Part shown: in pieces, positions 44,112 to 53,821 of the stretch | Position numbering within the stretch: position 1 is the stretch's first letter | How the letters are laid out: each line of letters opens with the position of its first letter | DNA from: Flavobacterium sp. HJJ | GTDB taxonomy: Bacteria; Bacteroidota; Bacteroidia; Flavobacteriales; Flavobacteriaceae | NCBI RefSeq assembly: GCF_015351475.1 | Contig: NZ_JADKPR010000015.1 | Coordinates: forward strand, 62,001 to 126,000 | Direction: 5' to 3' | DNA: 64,000 nt | Made by a program: the position numbers and the translations under genes | The notes under the pieces: generated by a model | Database searches by the model: none | Told to the model about the DNA's origin: nothing | The model's input: the letters and a program-made list of their open reading frames with translations, nothing else

Positions 44112-45173
44112 ATGGCAGGAAACAGCTACGGAACACTATATAGAGTAACCACTTTTGGAGAATCACACGGAGAAGCATTAGGCGGAATTATAGATGGTTG
44201 TCCATCGGGAATACAACTGGATTTTGATGCAATTCAATTTGAAATGGCTAGAAGAAAACCGGGCCAGTCCGCAATAGTTACACAGCGTAAAGAACCAGAT
44301 GATGTACAGTTTTTATCTGGAATTTTTGAGGGGAAAACTACTGGAACACCAATCGGTTTTATTATTCCGAATACCAATCAGAAATCAGACGATTATTCCC
44401 ATATTAAAGATAATTACAGACCAAGTCATGCCGATTATGTGTATGATAAAAAATACGGTTTCCGTGATTACAGAGGCGGCGGAAGAAGTTCTGCCCGCGA
44501 AACGGCAAGCAGAGTGGTAGCTGGGGCTATTGCAAAGCAAATGCTGCCTGAAATTAAATTCAACGCTTATGTCTCTTCTGTTGGTCCAATTTTCTTGGAA
44601 AAAGAATATCACGAATTGGATTTTTCAAAAATTGAGAGCAATCCTGTTCGCTGTCCAGATGAAGAATCGGCAGCGGTTATGGAAGAATATATCCGCCAAA
44701 TCCGTAAAGAAGGAGACACGGTAGGAGGAACGGTAACTTGCGTAATCCAAAATGTGCCAATCGGTCTTGGTGAGCCGGTATTTGATAAACTGCATGCCGA
44801 ATTAGGAAAAGCAATGCTTTCTATCAATGCCGTAAAAGGTTTTGAATTTGGAAGCGGTTTTGAAGGCGTTAAAATGAAAGGAAGCGAGCATAATGACTTG
44901 TATAATCCTGACGGAACTACCAAAACTAATCGTTCTGGCGGAATCCAAGGCGGTATAAGCAACGGAATGGATATTTATTTCCGAGTTGCTTTCAAGCCGG
45001 TGGCCACGATAATGCAAAAGCAGGATTCATTAGATAATCAAGGAAATATTACCGAGATGACTGGTAAAGGGCGTCACGATCCTTGTGTTGTTCCCCGTGC
45101 AGTACCAATTGTAGAAGCTATGGCAGCAATGGTTATAGCAGATTTTTTCCTTTTGAATAAAACGTACTTGTAA
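44112..45173 (+). CDS. aroC: Chorismate synthase
   Basis: The last step of the shikimate pathway, converting EPSP to chorismate with reduced FMN. The 353 residues begin [24 protein letters not shown] and contain [13 protein letters not shown] and the C-terminal [16 protein letters not shown]. The signatures around residues 10-27 and 125-140 are typical. It stands alone with its own -7 box. Confidence 0.97.
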   Translation: MAGNSYGTLYRVTTFGESHGEALGGIIDGCPSGIQLDFDAIQFEMARRKPGQSAIVTQRKEPDDVQFLSGIFEGKTTGTPIGFIIPNTNQKSDDYSHIKDNYRPSHADYVYDKKYGFRDYRGGGRSSARETASRVVAGAIAKQMLPEIKFNAYVSSVGPIFLEKEYHELDFSKIESNPVRCPDEESAAVMEEYIRQIRKEGDTVGGTVTCVIQNVPIGLGEPVFDKLHAELGKAMLSINAVKGFEFGSGFEGVKMKGSEHNDLYNPDGTTKTNRSGGIQGGISNGMDIYFRVAFKPVATIMQKQDSLDNQGNITEMTGKGRHDPCVVPRAVPIVEAMAAMVIADFFLLNKTYL

Positions 45174-45267
45174 TTTAAGAATTATAGAAAGTTTTTTTTA
45201 TAAAGAAGAAAAAGTATTCAGTATTTTGACGAGCTAAATATTGAATTTTAACCTTGAAATTAATTAA

Positions 45268-46536
45268 ATGACTACAATTGAAACCAAAAAAGTATCTTTT
45301 TTTAAAGGATTAACTGGTCAAATCCTTATTGCAATGCTCTTAGGAGCGGTATTAGGTATTATAATTCATAATTCGGTTGCTTTGGAAACGACCAAAGAAT
45401 TTAGTACCAAAATAAAAATGCTGGCCACTGTGTTTATCAGGCTTGTGCAGATGATTATTGCACCGTTAGTTTTTACCACTTTGGTAGTAGGAATTGCAAA
45501 ATTGGGTGATATAAAAGCAGTCGGCCGAATTGGCGGAAAAGCACTGGGATGGTTTTTTACAGCTTCTTTCTTTTCATTGTTAATAGGAATGCTGTATGTG
45601 AATTTATTACAGCCGGGTGTTGGGTTAAATCTGTCCAATGTCGATATGGCAAGTGTTACAGATGTAACCGCAAAAACTCAGAGTTTGTCTTTTGAAAATT
45701 TCATAGAGCATATTGTTCCTAAAAGTCTTTTTGAAGCCTTAGCGGTCAATGAAATTTTACAGATTGTAATTTTTTCAATATTCTTCGGTTTGGCTGCTGC
45801 TTCGATAGGTGATCAGTCAAAACCTGTTATAGATTTTTTGGACAGGTCTTCACATATCGTGCTGAAAATGGTAAATTATGTGATGAAATTTGCGCCAATT
45901 GGAGTTTTTGGAGCAATTGCAGGCGTTTTTGCTGTTAGGGATTTTCAGGAACTGGCTATTACATATTTCAAGTTTTTTGGTTCTTTTCTTATTGGTATTG
46001 GTACGTTGTGGCTGGTTCTTATTGCTATAGGATTTATTTTTCTGGGCAATAGAATGAAAGTATTATTAAGGCATATAATCAGCCCATTGATCATTGCTTT
46101 TGGAACTACAAGTTCTGAGGCAGTTTTTCCTAAACTTACCGAGGAATTAGAGCAGTTTGGAGTGAAAGATAAAATTGTTTCTTTTATGCTGCCTCTAGGA
46201 TATTCTTTTAACCTTGACGGAAGTATGATGTATATGACCTTTGCAGGTATTTTTATTGCTCAGGCTTATGGAATACATCTTGACTACCCAACCCAGTTTA
46301 CGATGCTTTTTGTATTGATGTTAACCAGTAAAGGAATTGCCGGTGTTCCAAGAGCGAGTCTGGTAGTTGTTGCGGCAACCTGCGGTATGTTTAAAATCCC
46401 AGTTGAAGGCATCGCTTTGATATTGCCAATAGATCACTTTTGTGATATGTTCAGGAGTGCTACAAATGTTTTAGGAAATGCCTTAGCCACATCTGTAGTG
46501 GGTAAATGGGAAGATGAAAAGGAAAATGTTCTGTAA
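45268..46536 (+). CDS. Dicarboxylate/amino acid:cation symporter (DAACS)
   Basis: A GltP/DctA-type secondary transporter of 422 residues. About eight helices plus two re-entrant loops; the motifs AFGTTSSEAVFPKL (about 275-288) and NLDGSMMYMTFAGIFIAQA and GVPRASLVVVAA are the transport core. It takes up glutamate, aspartate or C4-dicarboxylates with Na+ or H+. Which one cannot be told from the sequence. A terminator follows at once. Confidence 0.9.
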   Translation: MTTIETKKVSFFKGLTGQILIAMLLGAVLGIIIHNSVALETTKEFSTKIKMLATVFIRLVQMIIAPLVFTTLVVGIAKLGDIKAVGRIGGKALGWFFTASFFSLLIGMLYVNLLQPGVGLNLSNVDMASVTDVTAKTQSLSFENFIEHIVPKSLFEALAVNEILQIVIFSIFFGLAAASIGDQSKPVIDFLDRSSHIVLKMVNYVMKFAPIGVFGAIAGVFAVRDFQELAITYFKFFGSFLIGIGTLWLVLIAIGFIFLGNRMKVLLRHIISPLIIAFGTTSSEAVFPKLTEELEQFGVKDKIVSFMLPLGYSFNLDGSMMYMTFAGIFIAQAYGIHLDYPTQFTMLFVLMLTSKGIAGVPRASLVVVAATCGMFKIPVEGIALILPIDHFCDMFRSATNVLGNALATSVVGKWEDEKENVL

Positions 46537-46589
46537 AAATATTTGCAGTTTATTTTGAACATTCTAGCATAAAAGTAAATTTTAAAATA

Positions 46590-46640
46590 AAAAATAAAAG
46601 AGCAGTTACAACTAAAAATGTAACTGTTTTTTATTTTTAT
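46590..46640 (+). terminator. Terminator after the DAACS symporter
   Basis: An 8-bp stem CAGTTACA/TGTAACTG (46603-46610, 46619-46626) with A-rich and T-rich arms on either side. It lies about 60 bases after the stop. Confidence 0.8.
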
Positions 46641-46726
46641 GTCAAAATAGATTCTTTGAAATATTCTCAGTACAAATGCACTAAAATTGTATATTTTGAT
46701 GTACATTTGGAGAAATAACATCTATT

Positions 46727-48934
46727 ATGCCCCCAATAAGGATAGTTTTATTATTTATTCTCTGGTTTAATTTTTTAGGAACAGCTTTAATTGGACAGAC
46801 TCAACTGCCTGCTAAGAAAGAAATTAATGGATTAATTCAATCTGCGACAAAGTTAAGAGAATCTGGAGATTTTGAAAAATCTTTATTGATTTCCAGATTG
46901 GCTTTGCAAAAAGCGATTTACATAAAAGACAACCTTCTTATTGCTGAAAATTATAATAATGTTGCAGCCAATTTTAATGCTTTGGCAGAATTTGATAAAG
47001 CTATTTTTTATTACGATAAAGCTTTAAGCCATGCAGATTTAACTCAAAATGATACTATAAAACAAAGGATTAATAACAATCTGGGAAATATGTATTGTTT
47101 TGAAAAAAAGAACTACAATAAAGGGATTTTTCATTACCGTAAAGCAATTGAATACAGTAAAAAAATTGCAGATTCTTCCCAAACAGCTTTTACTAATCTC
47201 AATTTAACATGGGCGCTTTTCGATATCGGCAAGTTTAAAGAAGGAGAACAAAGTTTAAAGATAATTAATTCATATTATAAAAAACATAAAAATAATTTTG
47301 TCGTTGTAGTGCTTAATATGCTTAACGGTATGTACTGCAATTTTAAAAATGAAGACAAAAAAGCAGATTTTCATTTCCAGAAAGCGATTCGGCTTGGTAA
47401 GGAACTCAATGAAAAATCAGATTTGTCATTTTCTCATTTGGAATATTCTAAGCTTTTATTAAAGCAGAAAAAATATAAAGAAGCCTATGAGAACCTGCAG
47501 GTCTATACACGTCTTAATGAGGAAATTTATGCTGAAGAAAAATTAGAAAAGGCAAATGTTGAAGGGATTAATTTTCAGCTGGACGAATACAAACGAACTA
47601 TTGATAAAATTGAAAATGAAAAAGACCTGCAGTTTCAGAGTTTAAAAAAATCAAGAATCATTGTTTTACTTTTTATAATTGCGACTTTCGTTTTATTGCT
47701 TTTCCTGAATTCATTAATTAAAAACAACAGGTTTAGATTAAAATCAAATGCCGATTTACTGCTTGCAAATCAAGAACTGGTTATTGCTAATAAGAAAGCC
47801 GAAGAATCAGCTTTGCTGAAAACGCAGTTTATATCCACGATAAGCCATGAATTAAGAACTCCCTTGTATGGCGTTGTTGGTATTGCTGATCTGCTTTTGG
47901 AAGAGCATAAAGAGCTTGAAAAAAGTCCGCATTTAAATTCTTTAAAATTTTCTGCACGCTATTTATTGTCATTGGTAAATGATATTCTGCAGATTAATAA
48001 AATTGAAGAAAATAAAATCGTTTTGGATCAGATGATATTTAATCTGACAGATGAATTATATATGATTAAAAATTCATTATCATTTATTTCCAAAAAAAAC
48101 AATAATAAAATATACATTGACGTTGATCCATTAATTCCAGAAAGTTTAATTGGCGACAAACTTCGATTTGCTCAAATTTTGATGAATTTAGTTAGTAATG
48201 CCTTAAAGTTTACAAAAAATGGAAAGGTTGAAATAATAGCAAAACAAATACAAACTGTAGGAGAAATAAATTCTATTGAAATTAAAATAAAAGATAATGG
48301 AATAGGTATTGCTCCTTTGGATCAAGGTAAGATTTTTGATAAGTTTGTTCAGGTAGGCAGAAAAGAGCTCGATTATCAAGGAACTGGATTGGGCTTGTCT
48401 ATTGTGAAGAGACTGCTGGAACTTTTTGGCAGCGATATTATTGTTGAAAGCGAATTGGGAAAGGGAACAAGTTTTACCTTTTGTGTTGATTTTGAATGTA
48501 ACTCTGAGAAGACTAATGAAATGATAAATAATATACAAGTTGATTTGAATTCTAATCAAATCTTTAAAGTGCTCGTAGTTGAGGATAATCATATTAATCA
48601 ATTGATTACCAAAAAAACTATGGAGAAAAACAACTATTCCTGCAAAGTTGTTGATGATGGTTTTATGGCTTTGGAAATTTTAGGCCAAGAGGAGTTTGAT
48701 ATTATTCTAATGGATATTAATATGCCTTTGATGAATGGATTTGAAACTTCCAGACGAATAAGACAGGAAGGAATTGAAACGCCTATTATTGCATTAACGG
48801 CTTTTGATAAAAATGAGATTACTGATGAAGCAATAGCTGCAGGAATAAATGATATCATTGTAAAACCGTTTGAATCTGTTCAATTGTTTAAAGTTATAAA
48901 TTGTCACATTCTAAAATTCAAAACAATAGTTTAG
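46727..48934 (+). CDS. Hybrid sensor histidine kinase with TPR sensor part
   Basis: A 735-residue hybrid kinase. Signal peptide or anchor, then TPR-like repeats (about 35-270, e.g. IAENYNNVAANFNALAEFDKAIFYYDKALSHA), a membrane helix (about 312-332), HisKA with the phosphorylated His374 (STISHELRTPL), HATPase_c, and a C-terminal receiver with Asp663 (DIILMDINMP). No DNA-binding output domain is present, so it must act on a separate regulator. Its input is unknown. A -7 box TACATTTG lies at 46702-46709. It converges with the helicase gene. Confidence 0.9.
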   Translation: MPPIRIVLLFILWFNFLGTALIGQTQLPAKKEINGLIQSATKLRESGDFEKSLLISRLALQKAIYIKDNLLIAENYNNVAANFNALAEFDKAIFYYDKALSHADLTQNDTIKQRINNNLGNMYCFEKKNYNKGIFHYRKAIEYSKKIADSSQTAFTNLNLTWALFDIGKFKEGEQSLKIINSYYKKHKNNFVVVVLNMLNGMYCNFKNEDKKADFHFQKAIRLGKELNEKSDLSFSHLEYSKLLLKQKKYKEAYENLQVYTRLNEEIYAEEKLEKANVEGINFQLDEYKRTIDKIENEKDLQFQSLKKSRIIVLLFIIATFVLLLFLNSLIKNNRFRLKSNADLLLANQELVIANKKAEESALLKTQFISTISHELRTPLYGVVGIADLLLEEHKELEKSPHLNSLKFSARYLLSLVNDILQINKIEENKIVLDQMIFNLTDELYMIKNSLSFISKKNNNKIYIDVDPLIPESLIGDKLRFAQILMNLVSNALKFTKNGKVEIIAKQIQTVGEINSIEIKIKDNGIGIAPLDQGKIFDKFVQVGRKELDYQGTGLGLSIVKRLLELFGSDIIVESELGKGTSFTFCVDFECNSEKTNEMINNIQVDLNSNQIFKVLVVEDNHINQLITKKTMEKNNYSCKVVDDGFMALEILGQEEFDIILMDINMPLMNGFETSRRIRQEGIETPIIALTAFDKNEITDEAIAAGINDIIVKPFESVQLFKVINCHILKFKTIV

Positions 48935-48958
48935 TATGTGCTGCTTTTATACAAAAAA

Positions 48959-48988
48959 ACATCTTATAAATTGTATTTTATAAGATGT
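48959..48988 (-). terminator. Terminator of the helicase gene
   Basis: A perfect 12-bp stem (48959-48970 with 48977-48988) and 6-base loop; on the minus strand a T-run follows. It also lies just after the histidine kinase stop on the plus strand, so it may serve both. Confidence 0.85.
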
Positions 48989-49023
48989 TCTCAAACTATT
49001 GGTTGCTTGAAATTATAAATTTC

Positions 49024-50274
49024 TTAATACCAGCGTTTTTTATTTTGCTTTGAAGCATTCGATTTTCTGGATTTGTGAGCACCTCCGCTTCGATTTGAAT
49101 TTTTAGGAGGATTGCTGTCAGCAACAGGATTTCCAGAATGCCACGGATAAGGATGATTGTCTATAGTTTCAACATTTACTTTTATAAGTTTTTGAATATC
49201 TTTCCAGTAATCTTTCTCATCCTTACTGCAGAAAGAGATTGCTATACCGCCATTTCCTGCGCGTCCAGTTCTGCCAATTCGGTGAACATAAGTTTCAGGG
49301 ATATTAGGCAGGTCAAAATTGATTACAAAAGGCAGCTGGTCAATATCAATTCCTCGCGCTGCAATATCTGTGGCTACAAGAACACCAACTTCTTTGTTTT
49401 TAAATGCGTCTAATACACGTTGTCTTGCGTTTTGTGATTTATCACCATGAATGGCTTCGGCAGGAATATCTTTCTTCCTCAAAGCTTTAACAACATTGTC
49501 TGCACCATGTTTTGTTCTGGAGAAAATTAGAACATTTGATAAATTTTCATTTTTAATCAGGTGGTATAATAAATTTCTTTTTTCTGATTTTTCAACAAAA
49601 TAAATACGCTGTTCCACATTTTCGGCAGTTGATGAAACAGGAGAAACAGTTACTGTTTCAGGATCTGTCAGGAACATTTCGGCTAATTCTCTGATTGCGA
49701 TTGGCATTGTTGCCGAAAAAAAAAGAGTTTGTCTGTTCTTAGGCGTTAGCTTTACAATTTTTTTGACATCGTTAACAAAGCCCATATCAAGCATCTGATC
49801 GGCTTCATCCAATACCAAAGTATGCAGATGATTCAAATCGATAAAACCTTGCTTATGCAGGTCTAATAAGCGTCCTGGCGTTGCAATTACGATGTCAACT
49901 CCATTTTTTAAGGTATCTACCTGCGGGTTTTGTGATACTCCTCCAAAAAGCGTTAACTGCGTCAGATTAGTATATTTGCCGTAAGTGTCAAAACTCTGTC
50001 CAATCTGAACGGCTAATTCTCTTGTAGGCGTTACAACAAGTGCACGGACTACTTTTGCTTTTTTTGATGAGCCTACGATTCGGTGTAATTGATGAATGAT
50101 TGGTATTGCAAAAGCAGCAGTTTTTCCAGTTCCGGTCTGCGCACAGCCAATCAGATCTTTTCCGGCTAATACAATAGGTATTGATTGTTCCTGAATAGGT
50201 GTTGCTTCTGTATAGCCTTCTTCAAATACGGCCTTTTGTATACTTTTTGAAAGTGATAAATCTTCGAATAACAT
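49024..50274 (-). CDS. DEAD-box ATP-dependent RNA helicase (RhlE-like)
   Basis: An RNA helicase of 416 residues. Motifs: AQTGTGKTAAF (Walker A), PTRELA, VLDEADQMLDMGF (DEAD), SAT, and HRIGRTGRAG in the second RecA domain. The C-terminal tail (NRSGGAHKSRKSNASKQNKKRW) is basic and likely to bind RNA. The RhlE group acts in ribosome assembly and cold growth. It is transcribed alone and converges with the hybrid kinase gene. Confidence 0.9.
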   Translation of the reverse strand: MLFEDLSLSKSIQKAVFEEGYTEATPIQEQSIPIVLAGKDLIGCAQTGTGKTAAFAIPIIHQLHRIVGSSKKAKVVRALVVTPTRELAVQIGQSFDTYGKYTNLTQLTLFGGVSQNPQVDTLKNGVDIVIATPGRLLDLHKQGFIDLNHLHTLVLDEADQMLDMGFVNDVKKIVKLTPKNRQTLFFSATMPIAIRELAEMFLTDPETVTVSPVSSTAENVEQRIYFVEKSEKRNLLYHLIKNENLSNVLIFSRTKHGADNVVKALRKKDIPAEAIHGDKSQNARQRVLDAFKNKEVGVLVATDIAARGIDIDQLPFVINFDLPNIPETYVHRIGRTGRAGNGGIAISFCSKDEKDYWKDIQKLIKVNVETIDNHPYPWHSGNPVADSNPPKNSNRSGGAHKSRKSNASKQNKKRWY

Positions 50275-50385
50275 ATTTTTGAAATTAAAATATCTTGTAT
50301 TTAGTACATAGATAAGGGCGCAAAGATAGTGTTATTATTTTGGATGAGAATTATTTTACTTTTAAGCGGTGCGGTTTCTTTTATT

Positions 50386-51426
50386 TTAGGCTTCAATTGA
50401 ATTATGAGATTTCATGAAATCAGTTACTAAATATCCTATTAGTTTTCCAATTAAATGATTGTTTTTGTCTTCTCCTAAATCAGGAGCTCCTTCACAAATA
50501 TGCAGATAAGCTGCGTTTTTATTTTTGGCAAAAAATGAAACAAACTGACGAAGCTCTTCAATTGAAAAACCGCTTAGAGTCATTGCGCTGCTTGCAATAT
50601 TTGGAATCGCATCCAAATCAATTTCAATTCCGAAAGGATCATTTTTAATGAAATCAAGAGCGTTTGCCATTTCTTCAGAAAAAACTTTTTCTTTTCTGAT
50701 GTTAACGCTGTCGTAAGTATTGTATCGAACCCGGTCTTCAATTTTTTTTATAATATCCAAAACACTTTTGGAGGTGTAATTTTCATGCAGACCAAAAATG
50801 AAATATTTTTTTAAAAAGCCTTCTTCATAAGCATATGAGAATCCATTACCGCTATGACGGCCTTCCAGAATTCTGAAATCAGAATGCGCATCAAAATTGA
50901 CAGCATTTATGGCTTTCCCTTTTGCCAGAGCGGCTCCTTTTATATTTCCATAGGAATTATTGTGTCCTCCGCCAATTACTATCGGGATTTTTCCGGCCTG
51001 AATGATTTTGCAGATAATATGGGAAACCTCTTTATCAATTCGTTCTACTAACTGGCTTAATTTTGACCGGTCATCAATATCATTAAAATCAAGATTTTCT
51101 ACCTCTTTCATTTCAGACTGAACATTCAAATGTCCTAAAACAATAATTTGATTACCTTTTGAAAAACGGTTATGCTGAATATTTGCAATACTTTGTATCG
51201 CACTCTGCCAGGCAGATGCTGCTCCAGGTCTTCCATAATTTGCTCTGACTCCAATGTCTTCAGGAATTCCAAATAAAACGAATTTCGCCTCACTGTTTTT
51301 TATAAAATCGATAGGGTCTGTATCTTTGGGAACAACAAGTATTTTCTCGCCAAATTTAATTTCACCGCTTCTGTGATTGGTTACTTTTGCTAGGTCGTTA
51401 ATACTGAATGTAATAAGTTTTTCCAT
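50386..51426 (-). CDS. hutG: Formimidoylglutamase (arginase/ureohydrolase family)
   Basis: Hydrolyses N-formimino-glutamate to glutamate and formamide, the last step of histidine degradation. Arginase-family metal motifs: GGGHNNSYGN near residue 153, NFDAHSDFR near 180, and EIDLDAI further on. The 346 residues fit the hutG group in Bacteroidota. HutI lies about 1 kb away in the same direction, which supports this rather than arginase or agmatinase; a coiled-coil gene on the other strand lies between them. hutH and hutU are not in the window. Confidence 0.78.
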   Translation of the reverse strand: MEKLITFSINDLAKVTNHRSGEIKFGEKILVVPKDTDPIDFIKNSEAKFVLFGIPEDIGVRANYGRPGAASAWQSAIQSIANIQHNRFSKGNQIIVLGHLNVQSEMKEVENLDFNDIDDRSKLSQLVERIDKEVSHIICKIIQAGKIPIVIGGGHNNSYGNIKGAALAKGKAINAVNFDAHSDFRILEGRHSGNGFSYAYEEGFLKKYFIFGLHENYTSKSVLDIIKKIEDRVRYNTYDSVNIRKEKVFSEEMANALDFIKNDPFGIEIDLDAIPNIASSAMTLSGFSIEELRQFVSFFAKNKNAAYLHICEGAPDLGEDKNNHLIGKLIGYLVTDFMKSHNSIEA

Positions 51427-51482
51427 AAAAAAATATTTTTCAAAAATAATATAATTGATTTAAGTTGCGTTATATATATTAT

Positions 51483-51490
51483 TAAATTTG
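51483..51490 (+). promoter_or_regulatory. -7 box for the coiled-coil gene
   Basis: TAAATTTG matches TAnnTTTG, 23 bases before the ATG. Confidence 0.45.
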
Positions 51491-51512
51491 TAGAAAACAA
51501 TTATATTTTAAC

Positions 51513-52388
51513 ATGGAAAATCAAAAAAACAATTCAAGTCTTAAAGCTGTCATAGCTGTTTTGGCTATTTTATTAGTTGGGAGTTTAGTTTATATTTTTA
51601 AAATGTCTTCAGAGGTTGATTCAGTTCATACTGAAATCGTGAAAGTAGGTTCAGAAAAAGAATCTGTCATGAAAGATTTACAGGATCTTAAAGCAACTTA
51701 TGATGCAGCAATCGCAGAAAACACTTCTATGTCTGAAGAGTTACTGCAGGAAAGAGATAAAGTAGTCAATTTGATGGATGAGCTTAAAAAATCAAATGGC
51801 GATTTGTCAAAATACAGAAATCAGGTTAAAGCCCTGCAAGGACACATGAAAGAATTAATGCAGGAAAATGAAGGTTTGAAAAAACAAAATGTTACTTTAA
51901 CAAATCAGCGTGACAGTACAGTAGTTGTTTTAGGAGAATCAAAAAAATTCAATGAAGTTTTAGTTGGTCAAAACGAAGAGTTGGCTAAAACAGTTGAAAA
52001 AGGAGGTAAATTATCTGTTTTGAATTTACAGACTGCAGCTTACAAATTAAAAAGCTCTGGAAAAGAAATAGCAACTGACAAAGCAAGCAGAGCGAATGTT
52101 CTTAAAATAAGCTTTACCATTGCTGAAAATTCAATTGCAAAATCTGGAGATAAAGATTATTATGTGCAGGTAATTGACAGTAAAAACAATGTTTTGGGTG
52201 AAGCTAAAAAAGTTACTTTTGGAGAAAAAGAATTAACGTATAGTTTTGTCTCAAGTGTAAAATATGAGAATAAAACAGTTCAGGTTTCTCAGGATTTAGC
52301 TGGCAAAAACTTTGAAAAAGGTCAATATGCTGTAAATGTTTATGATAAAGATCAATTAGTGTCATCATCAAGTTTTTCTTTGAAATAA
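51513..52388 (+). CDS. Membrane-anchored coiled-coil protein
   Basis: An unrecognised protein of 291 residues found in Flavobacteria. One N-terminal membrane helix (AVIAVLAILLVGSLVYIF), then a long heptad-rich coiled coil (about 35-160, e.g. LLQERDKVVNLMDELKKS), and a C-terminal beta domain (about 185-291) with repeated KKVTF- and YSFVSS-type strands. It is probably periplasmic and structural. It lies on the opposite strand between hutG and hutI and has its own terminator. Confidence 0.7.
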   Translation: MENQKNNSSLKAVIAVLAILLVGSLVYIFKMSSEVDSVHTEIVKVGSEKESVMKDLQDLKATYDAAIAENTSMSEELLQERDKVVNLMDELKKSNGDLSKYRNQVKALQGHMKELMQENEGLKKQNVTLTNQRDSTVVVLGESKKFNEVLVGQNEELAKTVEKGGKLSVLNLQTAAYKLKSSGKEIATDKASRANVLKISFTIAENSIAKSGDKDYYVQVIDSKNNVLGEAKKVTFGEKELTYSFVSSVKYENKTVQVSQDLAGKNFEKGQYAVNVYDKDQLVSSSSFSLK

Positions 52389-52404
52389 GAATTTTACATT
52401 ATAT

Positions 52405-52445
52405 AAAAAGAGCGGTACTCAAATTAGGATACCGCTCTTTTTTTG
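52405..52445. terminator. Bidirectional terminator
   Basis: An 11-bp stem AAAGAGCGGTA/TACCGCTCTTT with T-runs on both strands; serves the coiled-coil gene and the convergent hutI. Confidence 0.88.
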
Positions 52446-52452
52446 TGCTAAA

Positions 52453-53703
52453 TCAGCCATGAAAATTATAAATATTTTTTCCGTTTAATATCACGCAGTC
52501 AATTAAATTGCTTCCAAAAGCATAAGGCAATTGATAATAGGACGGGATTTTTTTTGTTATAATCAGATTCGCTTTTTTTCCTATTGTAATACTTCCGTGG
52601 GTATTTGAAATCCCCATCGCATAAGCTCCATTAAGGGTTGCAGCATTAATAGCTTCTTCGGGTGTCATTTTCATTTTGATGCAGGCGGTCGCGACTACAA
52701 AATTCATGTTTCCAGATGGAGTAGAACCAGGGTTGTAATCTGTTGCCAGTGCCAAAGGAAGACCAGCAGTTATCATTTGGCGAGCGGGAGTATAAGGAAT
52801 GCCTAAAAAATAAGAACAGGATGGCAGAGCAACTGGCATTGTTTCTGTGTTTTTTAAAGCTTCAATATCCTCAGGATTCATAATTTCCAAATGATCTACT
52901 GAAAGAGCATTATATTTAATACCAGCTTGAATGCCGCCAATTGATTTGAATTGATTAACATGGATTTTTGGCTTTAGGCCAAATTGAATTCCCGCTTCCA
53001 TAATTTGTTCTGTTTCTTCGGCTGAGAAATAACCGGTTTCACAAAATACATCAATAAAATCGGCTAATTTGTTTTTGGCAATTTCTGGAAGCATTTCATT
53101 TATAATGCTGTCAATGTATCCTTTTTTATTGTTTTTAAAAGCACTGGGGAAGGCGTGTGCGCCAAGAAAAGTTGCTTTTATTGTTATGGGGTAGTTTTTA
53201 GATAACTGCTGAATTACGCGAAGCATTTTGAGTTCTCCTTCAACAGTTAATCCGTATCCGGATTTAATTTCGACTGCTCCCGTTCCCAGCTGAATTACTT
53301 CTTCCAACCGAGCTTTGGATTGATTGAAAATATCTTCTTCAGAAGTTTCGTTTAGTTTTTTTGCTGAATTTAAGATGCCGCCACCACGATTTGCAATTTC
53401 CTCATAAGTCATTCCATTTATGCGGTCTACAAATTCCTGTTCGCGGCTGCCCGCATACACAATATGGGTGTGGCTGTCACACCAAGACGGGAGAACAATT
53501 TTTCCAGCAGCATCAATAGTAGTATCTGCGGACATTTTTGGCAAATTGTCCATAGAACCAAAATCGGTAATCAAATCATCTTTAAGGAGTAAAAAAGCAT
53601 TCTTGATTGTTGGCAAAACAGCCATTTCTGCTCCGGAAACTTTTAAAACAGAACTTTCTCTGACTTGAAGCAGTTCTTTTATATTGGTAATAAGAGTAAT
53701 CAT
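52453..53703 (-). CDS. hutI: Imidazolonepropionase
   Basis: Hydrolyses imidazolone-5-propionate to formiminoglutamate, the substrate of HutG. An amidohydrolase of 416 residues. Zinc ligands: DSHTHIVYAGSRE near residue 77, GAHAFP, KIHVNQF and the DYNPGSTPSGNM region. The length and the sequence HTHIVYAGSREQEF are typical of HutI. It is transcribed on the minus strand toward hutG with a coiled-coil gene between. Confidence 0.9.
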   Translation of the reverse strand: MITLITNIKELLQVRESSVLKVSGAEMAVLPTIKNAFLLLKDDLITDFGSMDNLPKMSADTTIDAAGKIVLPSWCDSHTHIVYAGSREQEFVDRINGMTYEEIANRGGGILNSAKKLNETSEEDIFNQSKARLEEVIQLGTGAVEIKSGYGLTVEGELKMLRVIQQLSKNYPITIKATFLGAHAFPSAFKNNKKGYIDSIINEMLPEIAKNKLADFIDVFCETGYFSAEETEQIMEAGIQFGLKPKIHVNQFKSIGGIQAGIKYNALSVDHLEIMNPEDIEALKNTETMPVALPSCSYFLGIPYTPARQMITAGLPLALATDYNPGSTPSGNMNFVVATACIKMKMTPEEAINAATLNGAYAMGISNTHGSITIGKKANLIITKKIPSYYQLPYAFGSNLIDCVILNGKNIYNFHG

Positions 53704-53821
53704 TTTTTATGGATATTATATAAAACACAAATTTGCTCCGCCTATTCCCTTCGGTCGAGTCACAAATTATCACGTAATAATTCGTGAAATCTGTGAAATT
53801 CGTGTTTGTGCTATTTTTTTG

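Noticed and set aside
50386..51426. Arginase or agmatinase for the ureohydrolase gene
   Set aside because: hutI lies close by and no arginine-degradation gene does; the later metal motif EIDLDAI is also closer to the HutG group.
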